From assembly GCA_025603075.1 (NCBI GenBank), contig MU626361.1, positions 1-64,000 of the forward strand: a stretch of 64,000 nucleotides of DNA. The letters run 5' to 3'. Below, piece after piece: positions 1 to 10,519 of this stretch; the stretch's first letter is position 1, and each line of letters begins with the position of its first letter. The notes beneath the pieces were generated by a model that was not told the DNA's origin, did no database searches, and was given only the letters and a program-made list of their open reading frames with translations. The translations under genes and the position numbers were made by a program. The DNA is from Neoconidiobolus thromboides FSU 785 (taxonomy: Eukaryota > Entomophthoromycota > Entomophthoromycetes > Entomophthorales > Neoconidiobolaceae).

Positions 1-401
1 TAATTCGAAAGGTCTTAGTTTATGTGACTAAGATAGACTTAGATTATGAGGAATAGCACGTAATAGGTTACAAGCTATATAAGACAAATAGAATAGACAA
101 TACTAATGTAAAATCTACGTAAAATACTATTAAGTAAACTTAGTGGCTTTATTAAATGTACGAGATATCAGGGAATAATTCAGTTAAAAAGCCTCGAACT
201 ACTATACTCTGTAAACTCTTTTATACTCTGAAAAGTATAAATATCAAAATGAGAAGATGATATTCTTTTGGATGGAGCTAGAAATTCTCATAACAAATCA
301 AAATAAGAACATGGGATTGATTTCCTCTAAACTCGAGAACACAACAGCTTAGGCGATTGTTATGTTCTAATTAACCATGGCACTGACAAAGCGATATTTC
401 A
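1..401 (+). mobile_element. solo-LTR-like repeat, copy 1
   Basis: About 400 bp resembling two further copies at 55932-56342 (+) and 57341-57741 (-). All three share internal blocks around CTTAGTTTATGTGAC and AGGAGATAATTCAG and end in ATATTTCA. The best-preserved copy starts with TG and ends with CA, as LTRs do. This copy is the most diverged and may be cut by the window edge. No flanking retrotransposon genes are visible, so it reads as a solo LTR or a non-autonomous element. Confidence 0.55.
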
Positions 402-1024
402 CAAATATATCTTTTCTTTGTTTTATTTTATTTTAAAATTTGAATTAATTTCTAAATCCTGAAACCAATTAGGACAGCCCATATGTTAAGACATAAATCT
501 AAAAAACTTAAAATTTAGATTAATTTTTGAGTAAATTCTAAAACCAATTAAGGCATCCCTATATGCTAAACAAATGTCGTGCTGATAGTAACAATGTATA
601 AGTATTTAAGTTGATTTAATTTCCTAATTACTAAATAACCCATAAACTATAAAATTACATAAATTTTATATAAGGGCTTATATATTACAACAATTTTCTA
701 ATATAAAGATATGAAATATTTATTAGATGTAAAAATACTGAGAATATTAAGTTAAGTTCAATAAAGTATTACTTTATTTTTAAAAGATTTTTCATTTATT
801 ATGAGACCAAATAGTAAACCAATATAGCAAAGAATTTAAAGACAGTAAAATCAAATATAATCAAACATCTAACCGAAGATTTTATAAAAAACTAGTGTCG
901 AGAACGTTAGCTATTGTTTTTCATTTGTATATAATCAATCAAATGCTTTTAATTTGTAAACATTGAAACATATAAAAACAAAACCTAAAGTAGTTTTAAT
1001 CTCATTTTAATAAATGAATACGGG
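402..1024. other. intergenic, AT-rich
   Basis: No gene is seen. Two related ~60 bp blocks (about 436-490 and 511-570) sharing AAACCAATTA and a CCC-ATAT-G end look like remains of a short duplicated repeat. Confidence 0.4.
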
Positions 1025-1309
1025 CTAAGCATAATTACAGAAGACATTGTCTTGACCTTGTTGTTGACAGCGAGTTCCTGGACCACATTGACGAAGGACA
1101 TAACGACCTTGAGCACAAGTATAGAAACCACCACTGTTATAATCACAAAACATAGCTCCTTCACGACATCCACCATAGTTACCACTGCCATTATTACCTG
1201 TGTTCCAAGACCAATCTGGCCTTGTGTTACGTAGGGAATTGGAACTTCTATGGAATAAGAATCCAAAAGATGGAGCAGCAATTGATAAAACGACACAAGT
1301 AAATTTCAT
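1025..1309 (-). CDS. small secreted CBM19-like protein, paralogue 1
   Basis: 94-residue intronless protein. Residues 1-16 form a short hydrophobic signal peptide, a Ser/Asn/Gly-rich spacer follows, and residues 48-94 carry six cysteines (48, 55, 65, 75, 81, 91) in the order CREG, FC, GFYTC, RQCGPGTRC, FC. This spacing resembles the family 19 chitin-binding module at the C terminus of fungal chitinases, but no catalytic domain is present. A likely role is a secreted wall- or chitin-binding protein; this is inference. The cysteine module is identical in protein sequence to the two neighbouring paralogues, while the spacer (with DWSW) and the promoter differ. A TATA-like box lies 46 bp upstream of the ATG. 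It could instead be an effector-like protein of other function. Confidence 0.8.
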   Translation of the reverse strand: MKFTCVVLSIAAPSFGFLFHRSSNSLRNTRPDWSWNTGNNGSGNYGGCREGAMFCDYNSGGFYTCAQGRYVLRQCGPGTRCQQQGQDNVFCNYA

Positions 1310-1354
1310 TATGATTTGAGGTTTTTTTGATAAAATTGATCATCCATTCCACTG

Positions 1355-1363
1355 CTTTATATA
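1355..1363 (-). promoter_or_regulatory. TATA box of CBM19-like paralogue 1
   Basis: TATATAAAG on the minus strand, 46 bp upstream of the start codon. The other two paralogues have the same motif 52 bp upstream of theirs, which suggests strong, inducible TATA-type promoters. Confidence 0.55.
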
Positions 1364-2253
1364 CTATAGGTTTACTCATATCTTAAATACTTTTAGGACA
1401 CGGAGTTTATTCAGCTATTTTTATATCAAATGCTTTTCTACCAAAGTATAAATATTGCCATAAAACCCTTAATATTTTTATTGTGATAAATCATGGGCTA
1501 CAAAAAAGCATATAATTTGGTAAACTTAAAATATTACATCTACCCCTTAATCCTTTTAAAATTAATGCTAGTTTTTATTTTAAGAAACAGCGGACTTTTG
1601 TAATAGATAAAGGACTATTTGGGGGCGTTTTTTTAGTTTTATTACTTTTTCCGTTTCTTAAGTACTATTTGAGTAGAGATACTACTAGTAAAGTTCTTAA
1701 ACAAAAAAATACATCCTCATTTGATATAATTTGTATTATTTTATTTTAATCAATAACAAATATGAGTAGAATATTGTATTTTAGACATAATTTCCGTAGG
1801 CGGAATGTAAATACTTTAGATTAATGTTTTTACTGTAATGTTTTTTATCTAAATGAACTATCAATTATTTCGATTTCTCAACTTATTATAATCTAAAAAA
1901 ATAAAGCGTTATTTATTTTTAATTTGAGGTATTTGATATTGATCTAAAAAAGCCCGTTTTTAATCATAAAATTATACCACAAAGCGCTAAAATATATAAT
2001 AATATCATTGATAATATTAAAATAAGGACATTATATGCACTACTTTAGTAACTATGAAAGAAAGCTACTTAAAAAATAGAGACAGCTATATTTTATTCCT
2101 CAGAATTAAAAGTTAAGAGTTGCTTTCAATTTAATAAAGGTGTCCAAAATTATAGTCGCCCCTTTGGTTCTTTCAAAACTTTTAAAAATAGGACTGTAAC
2201 AGCTTAAAATTTAATAAGTAAACGTCATCAAAACAAAATTTGGTAATGTTATT
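1364..2253. other. intergenic with one MITE
   Basis: AT-rich spacer between CBM19-like paralogues 1 and 2. Apart from the MITE at 1621-1718 nothing gene-like is seen. Confidence 0.4.
1621..1718 (+). mobile_element. MITE family 1 copy
   Basis: Starts GGGGGCGTTTTTTT and ends ACAAAAAAATACATCCTC. The internal near-palindrome AAGTACTATTTGAGT is shared with the other copies, with mutated ends. Confidence 0.75.
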
Positions 2254-2273
2254 TATTTAAATATTTTATAGAA

Positions 2274-2594
2274 TTAGGCATAATTACAGAAGACATTGTC
2301 TTGACCTTGTTGTTGACAACGAGTTCCTGGACCACATTGACGAAGGACATAACGACCTTGAGCACAAGTATAGAAACCACCACTGTTATAATCACAAAAC
2401 ATAGCTCCTTCACGACATCCACCATAGTTACCACCGTAATTACCTCCATTATTACCTCCACCATAGTTACCTCCACCATAGTTACCTCCACCACCATAGT
2501 ACCCATTACGTAAAGAGTTGGAGCTTTTATGGAATAAGAATCCAAAAGATGGAGCAACAATTGATAATAAAGCAACACAAGAAGCAAATTTCAT
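2274..2594 (-). CDS. small secreted CBM19-like protein, paralogue 2
   Basis: 106 residues, no intron. The signal peptide (about residues 1-18, starting MKFASCVALLS) is followed by a spacer of GGGNYGG-type repeats (about residues 31-59) and the six-cysteine CBM19-like module at 60-106, identical to that of paralogues 1 and 3. The glycine-rich spacer is longer than in paralogue 3 because it has extra GGNYGG units, consistent with slippage. The promoter, with TATATAAAG at 2646-2654, is shared with paralogue 3. A wall- or chitin-binding role is inferred from the cysteine spacing only. Confidence 0.8.
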   Translation of the reverse strand: MKFASCVALLSIVAPSFGFLFHKSSNSLRNGYYGGGGNYGGGNYGGGNNGGNYGGNYGGCREGAMFCDYNSGGFYTCAQGRYVLRQCGPGTRCQQQGQDNVFCNYA

Positions 2595-2645
2595 ATTTGT
2601 AATTTAATCGTTAGTTTGATAAAAATATTGAGCTTTCTCTTTTTT

Positions 2646-2654
2646 CTTTATATA
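2646..2654 (-). promoter_or_regulatory. TATA box of CBM19-like paralogue 2
   Basis: TATATAAAG on the minus strand, 52 bp upstream of the ATG and conserved in the duplicated unit. Confidence 0.55.
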
Positions 2655-2800
2655 TCATCTTTTGACAGCCTAGCTCTAGTTGCTTTATTGTTGGTTACTC
2701 TACCCCTTTTTTCACGGAGTTAATACCTCAATTTATTTTTGCTTTTCCGTCATCCGTCTTTTTCTACAATTTTTTGGCCTAAAAATAAAGTTTGCAGTTT

Positions 2801-3771
2801 TATTTATTTTTAGTTTTTGATCATTTCAAAGGTATAATTTTTTACCAGATTTTATTTTTCTGTTGGCAGAAATATTTTTTAGTTAATATTTTATCCATCC
2901 CTTCTCTAAGCTTAGAAATTTGTTTAATTACTAAACTGAAAAAACATATAATATGTACTAAAGCTACACCACTGAGTTGTTGTGTTAATGTTATATATAT
3001 GTTTTTAGTTAACTCATTTAGTTCACATTAACTACTAATATCTTTAGGTATTAAGTGGCTTTTTAAATGATAGCAGCCTTCGATAAAAATTGAGATGTGA
3101 TGCTAGTTTTGTATGAATCATTTCTATTTCTTTTAATTTCCCATCCTTATTTTAATGGAATTGACATCTAAATTTATCCTCATTCTTCATTAATTGGTCA
3201 ATTAATTTTTGCTCTTAAATTAAGGCCTTGGTTTTTAAGTTAATATTAAGATTCACATAGTTTATTTGGAAGATGGTTTTACAAACGGAATTCAATCTTT
3301 TATAATAAATTTTTAATATTAGCACACACAGATGTGTTTTTTTGTTTAAGACTTTTACTAACAACCTTTCCGCTCAAATAGCGCTTAAAATAGAAAAAGT
3401 GATGAAACCAGAAAAAACACTCTCATATATTGAGTAAAAAATATAAGCAAAGATTTCTGTAAAAGCTAGTTAAATTTTTAGCAAACTAGTTTCTAAAATA
3501 AATCTCTTATTTTCGTCAAAAGAGTGTAATATTTTCAGAATTTATATTCTATAGCATATGCTAGTTCTTTAATCGCATGTTAGATTTTAATTTCGATGTC
3601 TTTTCTATATATTTTCTTAAATATTTAATATCTCTAAAGCTCTAAACATACTTTGAAATATGTAAAAGTGCTAAAAAAATTCAATTATCTAGATCCATTT
3701 TTAAGCCACTGTTTATATTTAGAGGAGTTCATTATAAATAATGTCCTTAAAACTAAACTTATAATTTAATA
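2801..3771. other. intergenic with one eroded MITE
   Basis: AT-rich sequence between the duplicated units. It holds the MITE at 3327-3426. An open stretch on the plus strand at 2792-3031 has no recognisable similarity and looks accidental. Confidence 0.35.
3327..3426 (-). mobile_element. MITE family 1 copy, eroded
   Basis: Keeps the core TTTCCGCTCAAATAGCGCTT and the GTGATGAAACCAGAAAAAAC arm. The GGGGATGT termini are mutated. Confidence 0.65.
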
Positions 3772-3795
3772 TTTTTATTTAAGTATTTTATAGAA

Positions 3796-4089
3796 TTAGG
3801 CATAATTACAGAAGACATTGTCTTGACCTTGTTGTTGACAACGAGTTCCTGGACCACATTGACGAAGGACATAACGACCTTGAGCACAAGTATAGAAACC
3901 ACCACTGTTGTAATCACAAAACATAGCTCCTTCACGACATCCACCATAGTTACCACCGTAATTACCTCCACCATAGTTACCTCCACCACCATAGTATCCA
4001 TTACGTAAAGAGTTGGAGCTTTTATGGAATAAGAATCCAAAAGATGGAGCAACAATTGATAATAAAGCAACACAAGAAGCAAATTTCAT
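3796..4089 (-). CDS. small secreted CBM19-like protein, paralogue 3
   Basis: 97 residues, no intron. The signal peptide, spacer start and six-cysteine module match paralogue 2, but the glycine repeat is nine residues shorter. It lies in unit B of the tandem duplication and has the same promoter with TATATAAAG at 4141-4149. Only a few bases differ from paralogue 2 in the cysteine module. Function is inferred as for paralogues 1 and 2: secreted, possibly chitin- or wall-binding. Confidence 0.8.
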   Translation of the reverse strand: MKFASCVALLSIVAPSFGFLFHKSSNSLRNGYYGGGGNYGGGNYGGNYGGCREGAMFCDYNSGGFYTCAQGRYVLRQCGPGTRCQQQGQDNVFCNYA

Positions 4090-4140
4090 ATTTGTAATTT
4101 AATCGTTAGTTTGATAAAAATATTGAGCTTTCTCTTTTTT

Positions 4141-4149
4141 CTTTATATA
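4141..4149 (-). promoter_or_regulatory. TATA box of CBM19-like paralogue 3
   Basis: TATATAAAG on the minus strand, 52 bp upstream of the ATG. Confidence 0.55.
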
Positions 4150-4340
4150 TCATCTTTTGACAGCCTAGCTCTAGTTGCTTTATTGTTGGTTACTCTACCC
4201 CCTTTTTTCACGGAGTTAATACCTCAATTTATTTTTGCTTTTCCGTCATCCGTCTTTTTCTACAATTTTTTGGCCTAAAAATAAAGTTTGCAGTTTTTTA
4301 TTTTTAATTTGTTTTTACTGAATTGATTTTTTTCTGATAA

Positions 4341-4500
4341 ATACTACTGTAGCTCTATTGGAACCAACTAAGTGTTGATTTAAAGTTATAACTTTGCTAA
4401 AAATAACAAAAATTAAACCAGCTATCAAAACTCCAACAAAAAATAGTTAGTCTAAAAATTAGTGCAAATTAGGTTGCAGTAGAGTTACAGTAGCTGTATT
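4341..4500. mobile_element. MITE family 2 copy
   Basis: About 160 bp with terminal inverted repeats: left ATACTACTGTAGCTCTATTG, right (reverse complement) AATACAGCTACTGTAACTCT. The same arms bound 23509-23666 and 34199-34343; the interiors differ. Confidence 0.6.
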
Positions 4501-4731
4501 AATTTGAGCTAATACTTTATTTCTTTTTTGCTTAAAAGTTTATTTAATTATAAGACTATAAAAAATTATATGTAACATATACTAAAACTAGATATTGGGA
4601 TATTTATATACATCCATAACTATAGGAATATTTATAATTAAAGCATTTGCTCACATTATCTTTAAATATCTTTGAATATTAAATAATCTAAATTTAACTA
4701 TTTATCTGAATATTTTATAAAACTAATTTTT

Positions 4732-4938
4732 TCAAGATATACCATATCGCTCTTGTTGAAAACTACTTCTTAGAGTATATTTAAGGGGAAAAAAATGACT
4801 TTGCATACATCTAATATGCCTATTAGTGCTACAACTACAAAATGCAGCCCCAATACGACAGTTATAATTGCCATCATATAAAAAATTAGAAGAAGGAGCA
4901 GTGACAAATAACACAATAACACAATAACACAATAACAC
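4732..4938 (-). pseudogene. decayed CBM19-like paralogue 4
   Basis: The frame keeps the end of a signal peptide (VTAPSSNFLYDGN) and the start of the cysteine module (NCRIGAAFCSC, compare GCREGAMFCDY), then diverges after HIRC. No ATG is left. The N-terminal coding region has become an array of AACACAAT units (about 4911-4948). It lies in the same order and strand as the three intact genes, so it is a dead member of the array. Confidence 0.6.
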
Positions 4939-5384
4939 AATAACACAAATAAATCTTGTTTTTATTTTTCAATAACAGCAATTTTGTTAAAATTAGGGAA
5001 ATTGTTTGTTTTATGTAAATTGTTATAATTCATCTTTTTTTGTCATATCCTCAATTATAGCGGAATTACCATCTAGATTTATCCTCTATCTCCATTATTT
5101 AATTACATGTAAAACTTTAAGCCTTAGTATAACTTTTATGTTTTTTCACAATCTTACTACGTTAAGCATGGTAAAGACTTTAAGATACGCATTGTGTGGT
5201 AAATAAATCAAAGTATAATATTCAATATCATAACTTACCTTTAAATTTCTATTTCTTTTAAACCTCATTTTAACATAGAATTTTTAACTTTATAACTAAA
5301 CACTCCTATTTAGATCTTTTATATAGTGAACAAAATACGCAGTACACTTCGCTATAACAATCCTGTTTACAAGTAATTTCTAGA

Positions 5385-5645
5385 TCAGACTAATGGAAAA
5401 TACACTCTCCTCCAGAACAGGTAAAAATCATTACTTCCAGGATCGCAGTACTTGGAACTTTCATGGGAACCCCGAGGTTTAACTCTATAGTATATTACGT
5501 AGCCTTTATCATAGCTTCCACTATAGTCTCTATCCTGACCTTCATCATAGTCATCTTGGCATACTGGATTATGATTTTCTTGAACTAAGAAGCCTAAAGA
5601 AGGAGCGATAGTTGATAATAAAGCAGGATAGGAAATCAATTTCAT
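5385..5645 (-). pseudogene. decayed CBM19-like paralogue 5
   Basis: Begins with an intact signal peptide (MKLISYPALLSTIAPSLGFL) that closely resembles the paralogues. A spacer with GSYDKG follows, then remnants of the cysteine module: YCDPGSNDFY matches FCDYNSGGFY. A frame break near 5410 puts the remaining cysteines in another frame, beyond a stop. An 87-residue product could still be made, but the module is broken. Confidence 0.6.
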
Positions 5646-5819
5646 TTTTATAACTTTATAATTTATCAAAAGATTTTTTTTTGAATATTTTACATATTCT
5701 TTTGATTATTATATCTCCATTTTTCACAAAGTAATATTTTAATTTCCATTTTCATAATTCAATATTTTTTCTGTGTAGTTTTTAAAATTTAAGACAAGAG
5801 CCTTGTGACTTTATTAGTG

Positions 5820-6110
5820 TAAAAATGGAGTTAAACCGGAGAATCAATTAGGGAGGAAAAGGTGAAAGGAAGAGGCAGCCTTTAGGGTGCAAAGGACTTG
5901 GTGTGAGGATGAGGCGGGGACTTTATAAAGAAGAGTATTTAAGAGATCTGGGTTAGGGGATTTCGATCTGAAAAATTTGGAATGGACGATGAAAGAAAGT
6001 TCCTTGAGGGCTATGCTCTTGAATGCTGGGAATGGAATTGAAGGAGTGGAGCATTGGTTTCAGGTGAGCAACTGTAATAATAAGGAAGGTGGATCAGGTC
6101 AATGTAAATA
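5820..6110 (+). other. purine-rich island with coding-like remnants
   Basis: This stretch has clearly more G than its surroundings. The plus strand carries short open pieces such as RRGLYKEEYLRDLG and DFDLKNLEWTMKESS, separated by stops and frame changes, ending near a GTGAGC donor-like site. It reads as a fragment of a foreign or decayed gene. I do not recognise the family. Confidence 0.35.
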
Positions 6111-6888
6111 TCAAGTCTGGGTTATACAATTGCAATAGAGATAAGAAGTTTTCAAGGGTACTAGTTGTTTCTGTTTGTGTGTAATTTCTAAATTAAAGCC
6201 CATAGCTTAAAATTTGTAACTAGCTTATTTTGGATAAATAGACGTCATTGATTTGATAAGTTGATAAATAAAACAAGGTTTTATTTGTAACAAAAACACT
6301 AAGAAAATAAGTAATAGGTATAATAAATACAGTTTTTTATTATAACTATTGATAAAGTATCGTTTAAAATAAAACGTACTCTTTTTACATACTGAAAGCA
6401 TCTTATAACATAATAAGAGAAGTTCGTTTCATTCACATATTAAAACTAGCCAAAAATACTTAATGAATATTCATGAAGAAAACGAGAAACCAATTTATAA
6501 GTTATTCAAAAATTTATTATATACACACAAACCAGAGATTTAAAGGTGTTTAAAAAGTAGCTTTGAGACTGGAGTTTATGTTTTTAGATAGTGAATTTCC
6601 TTACCATTAAATACTTGTTTCGGAGTTCCTATTTTAATGGCATTCAAACTATTAATCTCGATTTAATTGTATCAAACTTCAAGTTTCTACATTTTGTTTA
6701 TGTCTTTTTATAAATTCACTATTTCAATTATGTTATAAGTTTATAAAGTATTTTAAACTATAGATTAAAACATTAAGGATAACAAATTCTGTTTTTATCT
6801 GGATATTTATACAATAAATGATAATGTTAATAATTTGTAGATTTTAACTTTCATAGTCCAAAGACTTCTATTTAAGTATTTTTATTGA

Positions 6889-7082
6889 TTACGAGCAGTT
6901 ATCTCCTTCATTATTTCTACGGTATTTGACACTGGAAATGCACCCATTAAGCGTATCAATAAACGTTTGGCCAAAACATTTATCTAAAGCATTATCGCTT
7001 AAATCATGTATATTTTGTGCAAAGAAGGGCTGATGAAAGAAGCAATGGTAGTGGATAAAACAATACATGATGCCAATTTCAC
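6889..7082 (-). pseudogene. decayed small secreted protein
   Basis: The first codon is GTG where ATG is expected, followed by a signal peptide (KLASCIVLSTTIASFISPS) much like those of the CBM19-like genes. A stop follows, and a second frame then gives QNIHDLSDNALDKC and a tail with three further cysteines, ending GDNCS. A lost start plus a frame break marks it as a pseudogene. The mature part does not resemble the CBM19-like module, so it is probably another secreted family. Confidence 0.45.
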
Positions 7083-8820
7083 CTTTTTTTGATACTTGAA
7101 CTTTGGATTTATTTTCAACTTTATATAATCTTGCTAGTATTCTATGATATGTATTTTCTAGGGTTTACTCAACTTTTTTATGATAATTAATGGAGATTTA
7201 AAAAACTAGTTTTTTCTTCCTCTATCAATTTTTTACATGTTGTTTGATGGATAACAAATGTCTTTTCTTTACTTGCATGATAATAACTTTATAACGGAAA
7301 TTAAGAATGAGGGATTATTTTGATGAGGCTTTTAAGTTTAGAAGTTGATTAAAGCGTCTTTTTTAATAACAAAAGGGCTATAATAGTATATTTTATGATT
7401 GTATAAAATAAAAAAGATTGAAAATTTAATTTTAAAAAATAGATATCTGAATGGAAACATTGCTTATTTTATACCTTATTTATCTTACTTTTCCTTTAGT
7501 TTTTTAATAAGTTATTATCTATCACTTCTATAACAAAATTATGTAGACTAAAAAGATCTAATAATAAATTTTTCTAACTCGAAAAAAAAGAAAGGAGAAA
7601 AGGGACTAACAAATAGTTGATCATTGTAGAAACCACAAAAAGTTATGACCGTTTTAGAAAAGCCTAAATTAAATAAATATGCTATTTGATATATTTTATG
7701 CAATGCTATATGGGAGTGTTTTTTTTGACTTCATTATTTTTTCCATTTTTTAAGCGCTATTTGAGTGGAAAATTTGTTAGTAAAATTCTTAAACACAAAA
7801 ATACATCCCCGTATAATGATTGTTAACTATTTCTTTTATAAAATACAACTAATCTTCAAATCTTTTGAACGAAAGATTAGGTTTAAAAATTATTGACATG
7901 TTACTTGTCTTGTTCTGATGGATTACTATATTAGAATAAAATGTTGTTTTGTATAAATAAATACGAAAAAGCTGTTATTATTAGGTTAAATAAGTAGTAT
8001 AATATACTTTTATACCAAGATATTTGACTAATCAAATTTTTTGTTTTGACTATCTTAACTTTCTATGGAATTTTCATAGTGATATAAAAGTATATCTCAT
8101 ATTATTTATTTAATAGATTATAACAATTTTTTCATATTTATAGACATATACATTTTGAAATTAATTTACAAAAGGTTGTAGAATATTTTTAGTAAATGAT
8201 CAATTTCATTAAAAATTATGTTATAATCTAATAATCAGAAGCTTTATTTAACATTAATATTAGTTTTGTCTTCAGTTAATTATATTGATTATTTCTTTAA
8301 CAACAAATTGTTCTTTTTAGAATACAATTTACTTTATTTAGCAAATTTGATTTTTGTGAATTGTTTTAAATATATTAATGTTTTTGAAATAATGAACTAG
8401 AGTTTTGAATAGTTGATTATTTTGATTCAATTTAAGTTTAAAATATGAGCTTTTTTACAATTTTGACTAGCACTTATTCACAATTAAATTAAATTTAAAA
8501 CAATCATATATATATTTAGATTTTTAGTTCACTATTTATAGTGCATAATAGTATCTTTTAAACTAATTAATATAGAAAATAAAACAATTTACTAAAAACT
8601 ATGAACAGCTTTAATATAATAAAAAAAAGTAAAATAAATAAAATTTCACGGACAAAAAAAGTTTTAGATAAAGAATTCTTAAAAAATGGAGAGCACTTAA
8701 TAAAAGCAAGTAATACAAGTAGTACAAGTATATAATATTACACCAAAATCAAACTATCAAAAATGAATTATTTTGAATCTAATAAACCAATAAGTAATCA
8801 CTATCTTATACATAATAGCG
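7083..8820. other. intergenic, AT-rich, one MITE
   Basis: No gene is seen in this long spacer apart from the MITE at 7711-7810. Confidence 0.4.
7711..7810 (+). mobile_element. MITE family 1 copy
   Basis: Well preserved: core TAAGCGCTATTTGAGTGGAA and end CACAAAAATACATCCCC, flanked by TATA on the left and GTATA on the right. Confidence 0.85.
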
Positions 8821-10519
8821 CTAATGGTTGTTACCATTAAAATCATTGTTCTCCTTATTTAATTCCATTCTACCTTCTACTATTCCTAGCCCAGAAGGGT
8901 GCCTTAACGCATCCATATTCCCATTGTTGGGACGTGAGATATTACTATTAAACATAGTTTCTTCATTTAATCTAGCTAATGGATTCATATTTCTAGGCTT
9001 AGATTGATGGGCAGAGTAAGGATCAGCAAGCGAATGACGACGTTGGAAAGATTGGTTTTGATTAGCATAAACAAATTGTGAGGCAAAATCTTCATAAGAA
9101 GGTCGCTCTGAAATTGAGGGCATACTTGGGTTATTCATACTAAAATTAGTTTGTTGTTGATAGGATTGTGAAATAGGTTGGTTTTGATTAAAGTAAGCAT
9201 TTGCCGCTTGTTGACCAGATTGAACCAATTTATAGTTTTGCCCAAACATATTTAAATTTACTAAATTAGCTGGCTGTGAATATCGACGTTGATAACCTAA
9301 AATTTGTATTAAATCATCTGGGTTGTATATTAAAATAATAATTTTACCTCCATAATTACTACTAGGATTGCTGTTATAGTAAGGGTTGTAGCCAAGAGAA
9401 GCATTATTTTTAACTTGCATACTACCAAAATTATCCATAGGCATATTCGATGCTGGTGCATAACCCGAGGCCTAAATAAATGATTTAATAAAAAGTCTTA
9501 ATTAATAAGAGATAAGCTTACATATTTGCTAACTATTTTTTTGAGAGCAAATGGGAGTACACGCCAATGAAAAACTTTAACATCCTTTTCAATATTACGT
9601 GGTTTTGGATTTGGGAAAGCCATAATCAACTTAAAAAAATCAGCCGTTTCTTTTTTACATTTAGAAACAGTTAATGGTCGGAAACCTTCCAAATTACGAC
9701 GTATTCGATTCTTTTCTTCTACTGTAAACCTTACAGAGATAAGTGACTCAAGTAAATGAATACAATCCACGCTCGTAATAAAATATTCCATTCTTTCTTC
9801 CCAATAGATACATGATATAATCACACTGTTAGGTGGTCGAGCATTAGGTAAAATGGGCTGAAATGAACAATAGATCGTATTATTTTCATGCCGACGCCAA
9901 AACTGAACTAATCTACGTTTAGATAGCTTTTCTTCATCACTCCTAATAAAACAAAATTAGTATATCTATTAACATACTTATTGAATTACTCTTACCAATT
10001 TTCTAAAATATCTTGAAAGTTCCCTTCAAAAACTACATTTGCCTTTGATAATATAGATGGCACATCGTTAATAGTGGTTACTAAATCCATTTGATTATTA
10101 GGCATTGGAGGATACATACCCAAACTAGCCCTTCTAGTGATAGTATGTTCGTTTGACGTGTTACTAGGTAAAAAAGGCATATTATTCATCTGAGCTCTTT
10201 AATAATAATATTAGTTAAAATCAAATTTGATATAAAATTTCAATTACTTCATAGCTTGATTGGTCATATTCTCTTCTTGATTAGGGGGAGCTTGAGCATT
10301 ATAATCGAGTTGCTGTTCGTTTTGATACTGTCTTAAAGGTGAAAATTTGCCTTTATATGCATTGTAACTTTGAGTGTTATTATTAGGATCCATTAACTGT
10401 GGTTCTTTCATTGGGGTATAATTCTCATTATTTGTAAAATTATTGTTATGAGATTTATTGTTAAATACTTCTTGAGCTTCGGGTTCTTTCTTAATGGTAT
10501 TAGGTATCGCGGTAGGCAT
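8821..10519 (-). CDS. medA: MedA-like fungal developmental regulator (DUF7082 domain)
   Basis: Five exons: 10519-10248, 10196-9942 boundary at 9996, i.e. 10196-9996, then 9942-9522, 9471-9348 and 9296-8821; product about 497 residues. The four introns are 50-53 nt. The last (9347-9297, 51 nt) is in frame and has no stop, so it could be mistaken for coding sequence. Exons 2-3 encode a conserved domain with the landmarks KRRLVQFWRRHE, EERMEYFITSVD, EEKNRIRRNLEGF, PKPRNIEKDVKVF and ALKKIVSKY. I recognise these as the core of the fungal Medusa/Ren1/Acr1 family, nuclear regulators of conidiation and morphogenesis. The flanks are Asn/Gln/Pro-rich and disordered, typical of a transcription cofactor. 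Family assignment is from memory of these motifs. Confidence 0.75.

Larger units (their letters stand above)
2254..2800 (-). repeat. segmental tandem duplication, unit A
   Basis: Contains paralogue 2, its promoter and about 200 bp upstream. It is almost identical to unit B at about 3772-4304; the main difference is a deletion in the glycine-rich coding repeat. Identity ends abruptly on both sides, so this is a recent duplication. Confidence 0.85.
3772..4304 (-). repeat. segmental tandem duplication, unit B
   Basis: Second copy of unit A (2254-2800). Coding region, leader and ~200 bp of upstream sequence are nearly base-for-base the same. Confidence 0.85.

Noticed and set aside
985-1296. Second long minus-strand frame overlapping CBM19-like paralogue 1, also seen at 2249-2587 and 3759-4082
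   Set aside because: It is the shifted reading of the same gene (Val/Met-rich shadow of the Gly/Asn repeats). Only the other frame has a signal peptide and cysteine pattern.
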